Source: a virus. From it: 21,203 nucleotides of DNA. Positions 1-7,254 of the stretch are shown here, piece by piece; within the stretch, counting starts at the first letter, position 1; each line of letters begins with the position of its first letter. Under the pieces are notes generated by a model, which saw only the letters and a program-made list of their open reading frames with translations, was not told the DNA's origin and made no database searches. A program made the position numbers and the translations under genes. The stretch spans positions 1 to 21,203 of the IMG/VR virus record IMGVR_UViG_3300013128_000050; one strand, given 5' to 3'.

Positions 1-114
1 TGTATGGGAAACCCGGTGATGAATGAGGAATACCCGGATAGTAAACAGCGCTATGCCGTGTGCAATAGTCTATATGATAGGCGGGCGGCGGGGAAGCTGA
101 AGAAGCGTGAATAG
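1..114 (+). CDS. C-terminal part of a small phage protein, truncated by the window edge
   Basis: An open frame runs from base 1 to the TAG at 112-114 and has no stop upstream, so the gene may begin outside the window. The visible 37 residues include a C-x(5)-M...YPDSKQRYAVCNS...R pattern ending in a basic KLKKRE tail. Short proteins and C-terminal tails with a 'QRyAvC' motif recur in tailed-phage genomes, but I know no assigned function. An ATG at 4-6 could also be the true start of a 36-residue protein. The next gene overlaps the last 8 bases, as in a translationally coupled operon. Function unknown. Confidence 0.5.
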   Translation, partial: CMGNPVMNEEYPDSKQRYAVCNSLYDRRAAGKLKKRE

Positions 115-340
115 GGGCGGGTATATTGGGGCGGTCAAGACCGGGGCCTCCAGAAAGAACAAGCTGAGGCGGATAACGTTCTGGCCGCCGGCCGAGAAAT
201 GGGAAAGGTTTTGCCGGTATCTAGCCATGGATAGGCTTTCCGAGGCGCGATGGCTGGAGAGGGCGGTTGATCGATATATAGATGAATGCGCCAAGCATTA
301 TGAAATGGTAAATGAGGTGGAGGAAGATAATGTCGATTAG
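107..340 (+). CDS. Small ribbon-helix-helix-like protein, 77 aa
   Basis: It starts at GTG 107, overlapping the upstream stop by 8 bases; no in-frame ATG lies near the N-terminus, and the upstream Shine-Dalgarno is weak. Residues about 20-60 have a short strand-like segment (RRITFWPP), then two predicted helices. The second is LSEARWLERAVDRYID. This layout, a polar beta strand then helix-turn-helix ending in 'lerAvdryi', resembles Arc/CopG ribbon-helix-helix proteins, which bind DNA as dimers. The C-terminus is acidic (EVEEDNVD). If the fold is right, it could be a transcriptional regulator of the late genes. A small DNA-binding packaging protein is also possible, since no terminase small subunit is otherwise seen. 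The start of the next gene lies within its last codons. The fold is inferred from pattern only. Confidence 0.6.
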   Translation: MNRGGYIGAVKTGASRKNKLRRITFWPPAEKWERFCRYLAMDRLSEARWLERAVDRYIDECAKHYEMVNEVEEDNVD

Positions 341-2003
341 ACCCGATAAGATTTGCAGTACTTTCCTGGGAAAGGAAGTGCCGGAAGTTTTCACGGTTCA
401 AACGGTTGCTGATTCAAGTAAGTCGCTCGCCGGGAAATCCTATCATTTTACTACTACGGACGGGGTGACTGATTACAAGTACCGGCCATGGTACTGTGTG
501 GCGGGAACGGGTGAAAATCCGCTTTTGGGCAAGAAGGAACAGACGACTTTTACCAACCGGGCAGATTCGAGCGGGGATCTGGCATCGAAGTATTTCAAGC
601 TCGCCGATGGACCGTCCACGGGGGAAACGAAATACTATTGTTATTTCACCGTAGCCGGTGCCGGTTATGACCCGGGGCTGGGCGTGGCTGAAGTAACAGA
701 TGTAACCACGGTTGCCGATTCTAGTGGTTCACTGGATGGAACGTATTGGACTCTGCGCGACGGGGATAATGGGTCATTCTATGTCTGGTATGCGGTAATC
801 GGGAAAACCAATACCGACCCGGCCCCGGGTGGTACGGGGATCAAGGTCGTTATCAAAGAGAATGCTTCAATCCATGAAGTACGGATAGCGACCCGGGATA
901 CGCTGAATGCCATATACACCGAAAAATGGGAAGTAGTTTTGAAGTCAACTGCGCAGATCACGGTAACGAACAAAGTCAAGGGTGCGGTGAATGATGCCGC
1001 AGCCGGAACTTCCGGGTTCACGGTGACCGTGACCACGCAGGGCGTGACCGGGTTACAGAAAACCGGCCAGGCGCTTGAGGGTTATACCCTGCTTTGCGAG
1101 ATTCCGGTGGTTGCTCAGAATGATGCCGATGAAGTGGTAGCCCTGGCGATGACAAACGCTATTAATGGGGTAAGTGGATGGTCAGCTTCTCAACAGGCAC
1201 CCACGAATGATCACAAGGTTGATGTTACGCATAAGACCAAGGGCAATTGTACGAATGCCGCTGATGGGAACGTGGGCGGGGTCTTTGCCGCAACGGTACT
1301 GGTTTCCGGTATTGATCCGGTGAGCAACGAAATAGCTCTCAAAGTAGACATTGATGAAAACGAAACAGCGAATAATGTAGCCGAAAAAACGCTGCTGGCA
1401 ATCCGGGCCGATCCGGTACTCAATATCCGGCTCAAGGTCAGCCGTTCTACCGATACGCTAACCTGCACCAACAGGAGGGGCGGGGTTGTAGCCGATGCCG
1501 CTAATGTCGATGCCGGATTTACTGTTGGAGTGACAACGCAGGGCAATGATACTTTCACGACAGATATGGTTGTGACCTCTGCAGCGGAATTCTGGTATAA
1601 GCCGCCCGAGGGCAAGGTTTTGAGTCTTCGCACGATTGTATTGACTGGCACCCAGGCCGATGTTACGGATGCCTCCAAGTTTTTATCGCTGACTGCCCTG
1701 ACAAACGGATGCACTATTGATGTATGCGATAAGGACGGCACGGTTATCAAAGCGCTTAGCCCGGGCCTGCTGAAAAAGAATGCCGATATGGCAGCCATGG
1801 GTTTCCCAAGCATAGTAGCTGGTACGGTGGATTTGTTTCAAGTCGCTATTCCTCTTCTGACCAGCATGGCGGATGATATTCAGATTCTTGGAAGCGCGGG
1901 CGAATATATCCGATTCAAGGTGAATGATGATCTTACCGGCGTGACAACCTTTACTTGCAATATTTGGGGTTATCTATCCGATGCGGCAACGATTGGAGTG
2001 TAA
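330..2003 (+). CDS. Repeat-containing phage structural protein (putative decoration/appendage protein), 557 aa
   Basis: The start at ATG 330 is preferred over ATG 312 because GGAGGAA at 318-324 lies just upstream of it. The N-terminal part has three copies of a ~45-residue unit at roughly residues 26-67, 77-118 and 127-168. Each begins ADSS-x-(S/D)LxxK/T-Y and ends in an aromatic-rich strand followed by xGxxxDPxxG. A second repeat class with VTNKxKGxxxDAA...GFTVxVTTQG recurs around residues 205-240, 295-327 and 370-405. The C-terminal ~140 residues look like a separate globular beta domain. Such units occur in structural and fibre proteins of environmental tailed phages; no catalytic motif is visible. 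It sits just upstream of the 62-residue membrane protein and the terminase. Role inferred: virion surface protein. Specific function unknown. Confidence 0.7.
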   Translation: MSIRPDKICSTFLGKEVPEVFTVQTVADSSKSLAGKSYHFTTTDGVTDYKYRPWYCVAGTGENPLLGKKEQTTFTNRADSSGDLASKYFKLADGPSTGETKYYCYFTVAGAGYDPGLGVAEVTDVTTVADSSGSLDGTYWTLRDGDNGSFYVWYAVIGKTNTDPAPGGTGIKVVIKENASIHEVRIATRDTLNAIYTEKWEVVLKSTAQITVTNKVKGAVNDAAAGTSGFTVTVTTQGVTGLQKTGQALEGYTLLCEIPVVAQNDADEVVALAMTNAINGVSGWSASQQAPTNDHKVDVTHKTKGNCTNAADGNVGGVFAATVLVSGIDPVSNEIALKVDIDENETANNVAEKTLLAIRADPVLNIRLKVSRSTDTLTCTNRRGGVVADAANVDAGFTVGVTTQGNDTFTTDMVVTSAAEFWYKPPEGKVLSLRTIVLTGTQADVTDASKFLSLTALTNGCTIDVCDKDGTVIKALSPGLLKKNADMAAMGFPSIVAGTVDLFQVAIPLLTSMADDIQILGSAGEYIRFKVNDDLTGVTTFTCNIWGYLSDAATIGV

Positions 2004-2191
2004 TGCTTAGCTTTATCATAGGCGCTGCAATAGGAGCCGCTTTTCTATCGGGCGGCTTTTATTTTGGATTCAAAGTAGGCAAGCGGCTTGCGGAATCTAA
2101 GACCGAAGCGCCGCCCAAGAAGCGGGGCCGGAAGCCCAAATGCTATGTGCTAGACCCGAAAGATTTTGGCGAAGAAGAACGAACAGAATAG
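2003..2191 (+). CDS. Small single-span membrane protein with basic AT-hook-like motif, 62 aa
   Basis: ATG 2003 overlaps the preceding TAA (TAATG), with GGAG at 1995-1998 at proper spacing; a longer in-frame upstream start at 1955 lies inside the previous gene and is not needed. Residues about 2-24 form a glycine/alanine-rich hydrophobic helix (FIIGAAIGAAFLSGGFYFGF), a likely membrane anchor. It is followed by a lysine/proline-rich stretch containing KKRGRKPK, close to the AT-hook core, and an acidic end (DFGEEERTE). Its 3' end overlaps the terminase gene by 26 bases. A membrane anchor joined to a DNA-binding-like tail beside terminase suggests holding DNA or packaging machinery near the membrane, but this is speculative. 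No family recognised. Confidence 0.6.
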   Translation: MLSFIIGAAIGAAFLSGGFYFGFKVGKRLAESKTEAPPKKRGRKPKCYVLDPKDFGEEERTE

Positions 2192-3884
2192 CGAAATTGG
2201 GTATTTTCTCGATGCAGAGTTGCATACCCGATTTCACCAATGGTGGGAATCCCACTCGGAAGAGTCGGAAGATAAACGAGTAACTAGTTTTATTCAGGCT
2301 TTTCCAAATGATCCTTTGGTGCATGAAGGCATCGGGGCGGAAAGCGAAAAGTCGCTAATCCCGCTACTGGATCATATACGTTCTTTGATAAATCAAGAGA
2401 AGGAGAGGGAGCGAGTTAAATCTGATTTGATGTACCTATGTCGGGAGTATCTAGGCTACAACGATTTGAATGACGAGCTCCATGGCCGGGGTATACGGGA
2501 AGTAGATAGGGCGATAGAGGCGGGGATAAAGGACATTCTGATTCTTTGGCCGCGCGGGCATCTAAAGACTTCGGTATTTTCAATAGGCCGCACGATCCGG
2601 GGGATTCTGCGGAATCCCAACTGCCGCAAGTCTATCATGTCCTATGGCTATTCAAAGGCCATGGAAATAGTAGCCGAAATCAAAGCGCATTTGGCGAATC
2701 CCCGACTGATAGCGCTTTTCCCCGAAATCCTTTGGGAGAATCCGCAGAAGGAAGCCCCGTTCTGGCGCGAGGACCGGTTCACGGTCAATCGCTCCAAGGT
2801 GACTTCGGGGTTTACTCTCAAAGTGAACGGCATCATGCAGGGTTATACCGGGGAGCATAACGATGAAATGATCTTCGATGACCCTCATGATATGGAGAAT
2901 ACGCAGACCCTGGAATGGATTCTGAAGGTAATCGAGCGGTTCAAGAACTGCGCCTCCGTGTTGGACCCGGACGGCGTGCGAATAGTCGTAGGTACAATAT
3001 GGGCAAACGAAGATTTGTACAACTGGTGCAAGGAACACGGATTCCATGTTATCCGCCGCACGGCTACGGAGAATAGCCGGGGTGAGGAATGTGACGTAGA
3101 TGAACCCGATGCCCACGTGGTTTTCCCCGAGAAATTCAACCTTGAAATCCTTAAGAAGAAGAAGGCTGAACAGGGCCGGGCATTTTATGCGAAACAGTAC
3201 AATCTAATGCCTTTGGCCGAAGAGGATATACGGTTCAAAGAAGAAGATATTAAAACGTATGAAGGCAAGGAGCCGCCGCTTCGTAGAATCTATATGCTGG
3301 TAGACCCGGCACTTTCCAAGGAGAAGGCCCACGACAATACGGCCCTGGTCGTTGTGGGGTATCCGAAAGACGACAAGCTCCCTCTCTATGTAATGAAGTC
3401 AACAGGCATGAGGAAGAAAACTCAAGGCGTGATCGATGTTATTCTCAATGAGTTTGTCGGTTATAGCCGGATATGCCCCGATGTTTATGTGGGAATTGAA
3501 CAAGCGGCCTTGCAATATATCTTGATCGAATGGCTGCAAAAGGAAATGCAGCGGCGCAAGATATTTTTTGCACCCCACGAACTCAAGCACCGCAACCGCC
3601 CGAAGCCGGAGCGCATTTCGAGGTTGGAGCCTTATTTCAATCAGGGTGGAATCGTGCTGCACAAGACGCGATGTGAAAGGCTGCGGCAACAGCTAATCAA
3701 TTACGGGGCTTCGCGGTTTGATGATGAGATAGATGCGCTGGCTTATATCGCCTTTGTCATGGAGGACCAGGTTCCCGTTGACGTGATAATTCCTACGGAA
3801 AATCGCCACAAGGATGATCCATATTCTCTTGAGGCTATGGTAGAACAGATGGAAGTTGCCGGCGATAGCTGGCGTGATTTTTAG
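2166..3884 (+). CDS. terL: Terminase large subunit (ATPase/nuclease), 572 aa
   Basis: This is the motor that pumps DNA into the procapsid and cuts the concatemer. The ATPase domain has a variant Walker A, WPRGHLKTS (residues 128-136), a Walker B MIFDDP (235-240) and a coupling-motif-like VVGTIW (274-279). The C-terminal RNase H-like nuclease has the three expected acidic clusters: LVDPAL (D380), VGIEQAA (E445) and DDEIDALAY (D519/D520/D523). Length is normal for the family. The TTG start at 2166 gives MAKKNEQ; it is the only reasonable start before the conserved region but has a weak ribosome site and overlaps the upstream gene by 26 bases, suggesting coupling. The GHLKT form of Walker A is known in several phage terminase groups. 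No clear small subunit is adjacent. Confidence 0.96.
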   Translation: MAKKNEQNSEIGYFLDAELHTRFHQWWESHSEESEDKRVTSFIQAFPNDPLVHEGIGAESEKSLIPLLDHIRSLINQEKERERVKSDLMYLCREYLGYNDLNDELHGRGIREVDRAIEAGIKDILILWPRGHLKTSVFSIGRTIRGILRNPNCRKSIMSYGYSKAMEIVAEIKAHLANPRLIALFPEILWENPQKEAPFWREDRFTVNRSKVTSGFTLKVNGIMQGYTGEHNDEMIFDDPHDMENTQTLEWILKVIERFKNCASVLDPDGVRIVVGTIWANEDLYNWCKEHGFHVIRRTATENSRGEECDVDEPDAHVVFPEKFNLEILKKKKAEQGRAFYAKQYNLMPLAEEDIRFKEEDIKTYEGKEPPLRRIYMLVDPALSKEKAHDNTALVVVGYPKDDKLPLYVMKSTGMRKKTQGVIDVILNEFVGYSRICPDVYVGIEQAALQYILIEWLQKEMQRRKIFFAPHELKHRNRPKPERISRLEPYFNQGGIVLHKTRCERLRQQLINYGASRFDDEIDALAYIAFVMEDQVPVDVIIPTENRHKDDPYSLEAMVEQMEVAGDSWRDF

Positions 3885-3894
3885 GAGGGACTGA

Positions 3895-4197
3895 ATGGCT
3901 AAGAAAAAATTGATTTTTGATCCTAATGAGGAACCCGAGGCGGGATATAACAAATGGGTTCAGGAATATTTGCGTCTGATTGATATTGCGCCCAGCCAAG
4001 AACCCGTTGAAAGCGATGAACAGTTGGAGGCTCGTAAAAACTTCAACTATTTCAAGCAGAAGATGAATGAGGCCGCCAGGAGCGAAAAACGGGAACCGGA
4101 AGCTCCGCGCACATCGGATGAATATTATAAGCCCTATAAGCCTCCGAAAAAGAAAAAGCCCTTTGTCGGTTGGGAGCATATTCTTGAAAAGTTATGA
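3895..4197 (+). CDS. Hypothetical charged protein between terminase and portal, 100 aa
   Basis: A strong AGGAGG at about 3883-3888 precedes ATG 3895, and the stop overlaps the next start (ATGA at 4194-4197), so it is clearly part of the operon. The sequence is highly charged: a basic MAKKK start, an acidic middle, and a lysine/proline-rich segment (YKPPKKKKPF) near residues 80-90. No hydrophobic segment, cysteine or catalytic motif is visible. I do not recognise a family. Its place between terminase and portal would fit a packaging or head-assembly accessory protein, but nothing in the sequence shows that. Confidence 0.75.
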   Translation: MAKKKLIFDPNEEPEAGYNKWVQEYLRLIDIAPSQEPVESDEQLEARKNFNYFKQKMNEAARSEKREPEAPRTSDEYYKPYKPPKKKKPFVGWEHILEKL

Positions 4198-4439
4198 CCT
4201 ACGACTATAAGTGCCGATGCGGGCTGAAATTCGAGGCTTTCAATCGGATGGGTGAACGGCTTTGGGCCCAATGTCCTCGATGCGGGAAACGAGCCAAGAT
4301 GCTTTTCTCCCCGCCCCGCGCTGTTCATATTTTTAAGCCCTATTGGGATCCGCATATAGGCAATGACGGTCCTATATATCTTGAATCGTACAAGCAAAAG
4401 CGGCGAATTTTGCATGAGCAAGGGCTAGAGGAAATGTAA
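4194..4439 (+). CDS. FmdB-like zinc-ribbon protein, 81 aa
   Basis: The first ~40 residues match the FmdB/CxxC_CxxC_SSSS-type zinc ribbon: TYDYKCRCGLKFE, then WAQCPRCGKRAK and a hydrophobic MLFSPP. Metal ligands are C7, C9, C27 and C30. The first knuckle is C-x-C rather than the usual C-x-x-C, one residue short. The remaining half ends in a charged helix (YKQKRRILHEQGLEEM). FmdB-like proteins are small, of unclear role, and often encoded in phage head-gene clusters. It overlaps the upstream gene by four bases and shares one base with the portal start (TAATG at 4437-4441), so the three are probably translationally coupled. A role in head assembly or late regulation is possible but not shown. 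Confidence 0.82.
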   Translation: MTYDYKCRCGLKFEAFNRMGERLWAQCPRCGKRAKMLFSPPRAVHIFKPYWDPHIGNDGPIYLESYKQKRRILHEQGLEEM

Positions 4440-6304
4440 TGGCTTTGTTTGCTAAGAAAAAACAAGAGAAACCGGATATAGCACCCGAAGATCCCGAGAA
4501 GTTGCTGCAACAGCTCAAACGCTATTGGGATGAAGGCACTATCGCCATGAAAAACCGGCGGGATAAGTGGAAGAAGCACTACAACTATTGGATCAATCGC
4601 CAGCTATCCCCGCGGCGGCCTCATTACAAGAGCGATATACGGGTAAATTACTGTTGGGTGGTGACTCAGGTAAAAATACCCTTCCTCACTCAGAACAGGC
4701 CGAGGGTGAACTTCATTCCCTTTGATATGAGTCCCGATGCCGAGACTCGGGCCGAGCATTTGAGTAAGCTGATTGGGAATGCGCTCTGGAACAAGCTGAA
4801 AATCCAGCGTAAGAACGTCGATGTGCTTTGGAACGCCATGGTTTATGATTTGGGCTACTGGAAAACCGGATGGGAACCAGAGGCCGATGAGGACCGGGGA
4901 GAGATTTTCGCTGAATCCATCGAGCCGTTCAAGGGCATTCCCGACCCCACGGTTACGGATTTGCAGAAAGGCCGTTTCTTTATCCATGTAGAGTTTTATC
5001 CGGTATCTACTCTCAAGAAACGATACCCTCAGTATGCTGAACAAATCAATTCTTCTAGGGAAATCTCGGATATTCTATTCGAGGAACGTCGGTTTTCCGA
5101 CCGCCGGCCCACTACGGTTACGGATACTATGGACGACCGAAGCGGAATGGTAACTTCGGATACGAAATTCGCCATCGAGAGGGCGTATCTGCAAGAATAT
5201 TGGCTTGCTCCCTCGGAATGCGATGCGAAAAAGTATCCCAGGGGCCGGGTGGTGACGGTTATCAATAATGAGCTTATCGTAAATGATCGACCCCATCCCT
5301 ATAAACATGGCAAGTTTCCCTTTATCAAGCAGGTGATGAATGTCGTAGGGAATGAATTTTACGGGATCGGTGATATTGAACAGGTGATTCCATTACAGGA
5401 TGCGCTCAATCATGCCTATCAGCAGATCGATGATATTGTAACTGTAACAGCGAATGTGGGCTGGACGCTAGACCCTAGCCTCGGGGAAGATGCAATCAAG
5501 AAAATTGCGGGCAAAATCACTACGCCGGGCGCTATCAAGGTAGCCCCGGTAGATAAAATCAAAGCCGATGTGCCCCCGCAGATACCGCCCAACCTAATTG
5601 TTCGGCCAAACGATATTATTCAACGGATTTTCGATGTAACCGGCATTTCGGAAATCCTCCAGGGAGTAGGCCGGATAACGCACCGCACCGCCCGGGGGAT
5701 TGAAAGGCTGTATGAAGCAGGTTCCAGCCGCATAGGACAGTCTATTCAATTTATGGAACAAACCCTGGGCGAGCTTGCTATCCAAATGGCGGCATTAGCG
5801 CAGCAGTTTTACACGAGCGAGCGGATTCATGCGGTCATCGGGGGGAATGGTACGGTAGCGGGGACGCTAAAAACCGTTCCCGGCGACCTTGCGGGTCAGT
5901 ATGAAGTCTCGATAGATTCCGGGGCGGCACTTCCGAGAGACAAAAAGAGCAAGGCCGACCTGGTATTCGAGCTTTTGACAAATCATATTTTGGAGCTGGC
6001 CTTGTCGGATGATCCGAAACAGAAAATGGCGGCGAAAATCGTACTCGATGCGGTAGAATTCCCGGGCCGAGAGGAATTGCTCGCGTTTAAGGCTCCCGAG
6101 GCCCCCGCTCCGGTTCCCGAGGCGGTTCCGGCTCAGCCGGCGGCGCTTCCGGGGCCGGTTCAGGCCCCCGTAGCGCCCGGGCCCGGGGGGCCTGCGGGAT
6201 TACCGCCCGAAGTGCAGGAATTGCTGGCTACTTCAGGCATGACGCTAGAACAATTGATGGCTTTGGCATCACAAGCCGGGGTATGGACTCCGGCAAAAAC
6301 ATAA
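4439..6304 (+). CDS. Portal protein, 621 aa
   Basis: This is the dodecameric ring at the unique capsid vertex through which DNA enters and leaves. Evidence is size, position between terminase and scaffold/capsid, and typical portal segments: an N-terminal helical region with YNYWINRQL and a VNYCWVVTQVK helix, a mid region with RYPQYAEQIN, a PFIKQVMNVVGNEFYGIGDI loop before a helix rich in ALNHAYQQIDD, and the ISEILQGVGRITHRTARGIE clip/helix segment. The C-terminus is unusual: residues about 554-590 are almost only Pro/Ala/Gly/Val/Glu, then a short helix (VQELLATSGMTLEQLMALA). The low-complexity tail may be a flexible linker carrying a docking helix. ATG 4439 overlaps the preceding TAA. An intrinsic terminator lies about 20 bases after the stop. 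Confidence 0.92.
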   Translation: MALFAKKKQEKPDIAPEDPEKLLQQLKRYWDEGTIAMKNRRDKWKKHYNYWINRQLSPRRPHYKSDIRVNYCWVVTQVKIPFLTQNRPRVNFIPFDMSPDAETRAEHLSKLIGNALWNKLKIQRKNVDVLWNAMVYDLGYWKTGWEPEADEDRGEIFAESIEPFKGIPDPTVTDLQKGRFFIHVEFYPVSTLKKRYPQYAEQINSSREISDILFEERRFSDRRPTTVTDTMDDRSGMVTSDTKFAIERAYLQEYWLAPSECDAKKYPRGRVVTVINNELIVNDRPHPYKHGKFPFIKQVMNVVGNEFYGIGDIEQVIPLQDALNHAYQQIDDIVTVTANVGWTLDPSLGEDAIKKIAGKITTPGAIKVAPVDKIKADVPPQIPPNLIVRPNDIIQRIFDVTGISEILQGVGRITHRTARGIERLYEAGSSRIGQSIQFMEQTLGELAIQMAALAQQFYTSERIHAVIGGNGTVAGTLKTVPGDLAGQYEVSIDSGAALPRDKKSKADLVFELLTNHILELALSDDPKQKMAAKIVLDAVEFPGREELLAFKAPEAPAPVPEAVPAQPAALPGPVQAPVAPGPGGPAGLPPEVQELLATSGMTLEQLMALASQAGVWTPAKT

Positions 6305-6325
6305 TTTCGACCAACCTAATATGAG

Positions 6326-6348
6326 AACCGCCGCAGCGCGGTTTTTTT
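6326..6348 (+). terminator. Intrinsic terminator between portal and scaffold genes
   Basis: A perfect 6-bp stem AACCGC (6326-6331) / GCGGTT (6338-6343) with a six-base loop runs into a T-tract at 6342-6348. This is the classic Rho-independent form. It ends 24 bases before the scaffold ATG, leaving no room for a complete promoter downstream, so the scaffold and capsid are either expressed by read-through or from a promoter inside the portal gene. Confidence 0.8.
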
Positions 6349-6372
6349 ATTAGCGCGTCGGAGGAGGAACGT

Positions 6373-7245
6373 ATGGCTTATGATCCTGCATCCGACATTA
6401 TCCCGGATGAGGAAGAAATCGACCTGGAGGCTGAGTCTACCGACCAACAGCCGGCCGAGTCGGGCGAGAGAAAGGCAGCCGAAGTGCTTGACTTTCTCGT
6501 GGGCGAGGGCGGGGAGCAAAAGAAGTTAGCGTTTAAGCAACTCACTCCCGAAATCGTAAAACCCTGGTATGAGGCCCATTCCAACATGAAAAGTTGGCAG
6601 GCCAAGAATACCCAAGAAGCCCAAAAAATCGCAAAGGAGAAAGAGGATTTCGAGAAGGCGCGGAAAGAATACCAGTACGGCCTGGATCAGTTGAAATTGT
6701 GGGAGGACTATTTCAGCAAGAACCAGGAACTGCAAGGATTGGTAACGGCCTATCTACAAGGCCGGATTCCTAAAGAATCTCTGGCCGCGCTCATGGGTAG
6801 CCAGGCCCCTACGGGGCAACCGGCTTTTACCATGAGTCCTGAAATCCAACGGAGGTTAGACGCGTTAGAATCGCGGCTAAAAGAATCGGATGAGAAATCG
6901 CGGGTTGATAAAGACGTACGCGCTCGGCAAGAGGCGCTCGCCGCGCTGAAAGCCAAGTATCCCGATCTCAAAGAGGAAGATTTCAACAAATTCTTCGATG
7001 AGGAAACGGAAAAGGTAGAGGATATGGGCGCTTTGTACACGCTGATTCACGATGCTTACCGATGGCGCAACCGGGGAGACCTGGAAAAGAAGGCCGAAGA
7101 GGAAGCGCTACGGAAGCTGCGCGAACAGCGCGAGGCGGCTGTAGAAACGGGTTCAACACAATCTGCGGTATCTCTTCCTAAGAACGTTGATCTCACAAAG
7201 AACATGGATCAGCTCTTTGATGAGTATGAACAATCATTAACATAG
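6373..7245 (+). CDS. Capsid scaffold protein (putative), 290 aa
   Basis: GGAGGAGG at about 6360-6367 precedes ATG 6373. The protein has an acidic N-terminus (IIPDEEEIDLEAE), a long charged helical middle with coiled-coil character (roughly residues 70-120 and 155-195) and a second charged helix near 230-260. The C-terminal helix is LTKNMDQLFDEYEQSLT. Low hydrophobicity, high Glu/Lys/Gln, no cysteine, and position directly between portal and major capsid are typical of podovirus and P22-like scaffolds, which organise the procapsid and leave before or during packaging. No protease motif is seen, so release rather than self-cleavage is inferred. The stop is 9 bases before the capsid start. A hand identification by position and composition; no sequence signature exists. 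Confidence 0.85.
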   Translation: MAYDPASDIIPDEEEIDLEAESTDQQPAESGERKAAEVLDFLVGEGGEQKKLAFKQLTPEIVKPWYEAHSNMKSWQAKNTQEAQKIAKEKEDFEKARKEYQYGLDQLKLWEDYFSKNQELQGLVTAYLQGRIPKESLAALMGSQAPTGQPAFTMSPEIQRRLDALESRLKESDEKSRVDKDVRARQEALAALKAKYPDLKEEDFNKFFDEETEKVEDMGALYTLIHDAYRWRNRGDLEKKAEEEALRKLREQREAAVETGSTQSAVSLPKNVDLTKNMDQLFDEYEQSLT

Positions 7246-7254
7246 GAGAGATGA

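Noticed and set aside
1211-1813. 200-codon open frame on the minus strand inside the repeat protein gene
   Set aside because: It is antisense to a well-supported gene with a good ribosome site, is rich in Ser/Thr/Val without domain features, and has no ribosome site or promoter seen.
2546-2860. 104-codon + strand frame inside the terminase gene
   Set aside because: It overlaps the conserved ATPase region in another frame and has no family-like features; an overlap shadow.
2652-3116. 154-codon minus-strand frame inside terminase
   Set aside because: It overlaps conserved terminase coding sequence and lacks a start context or domain pattern.
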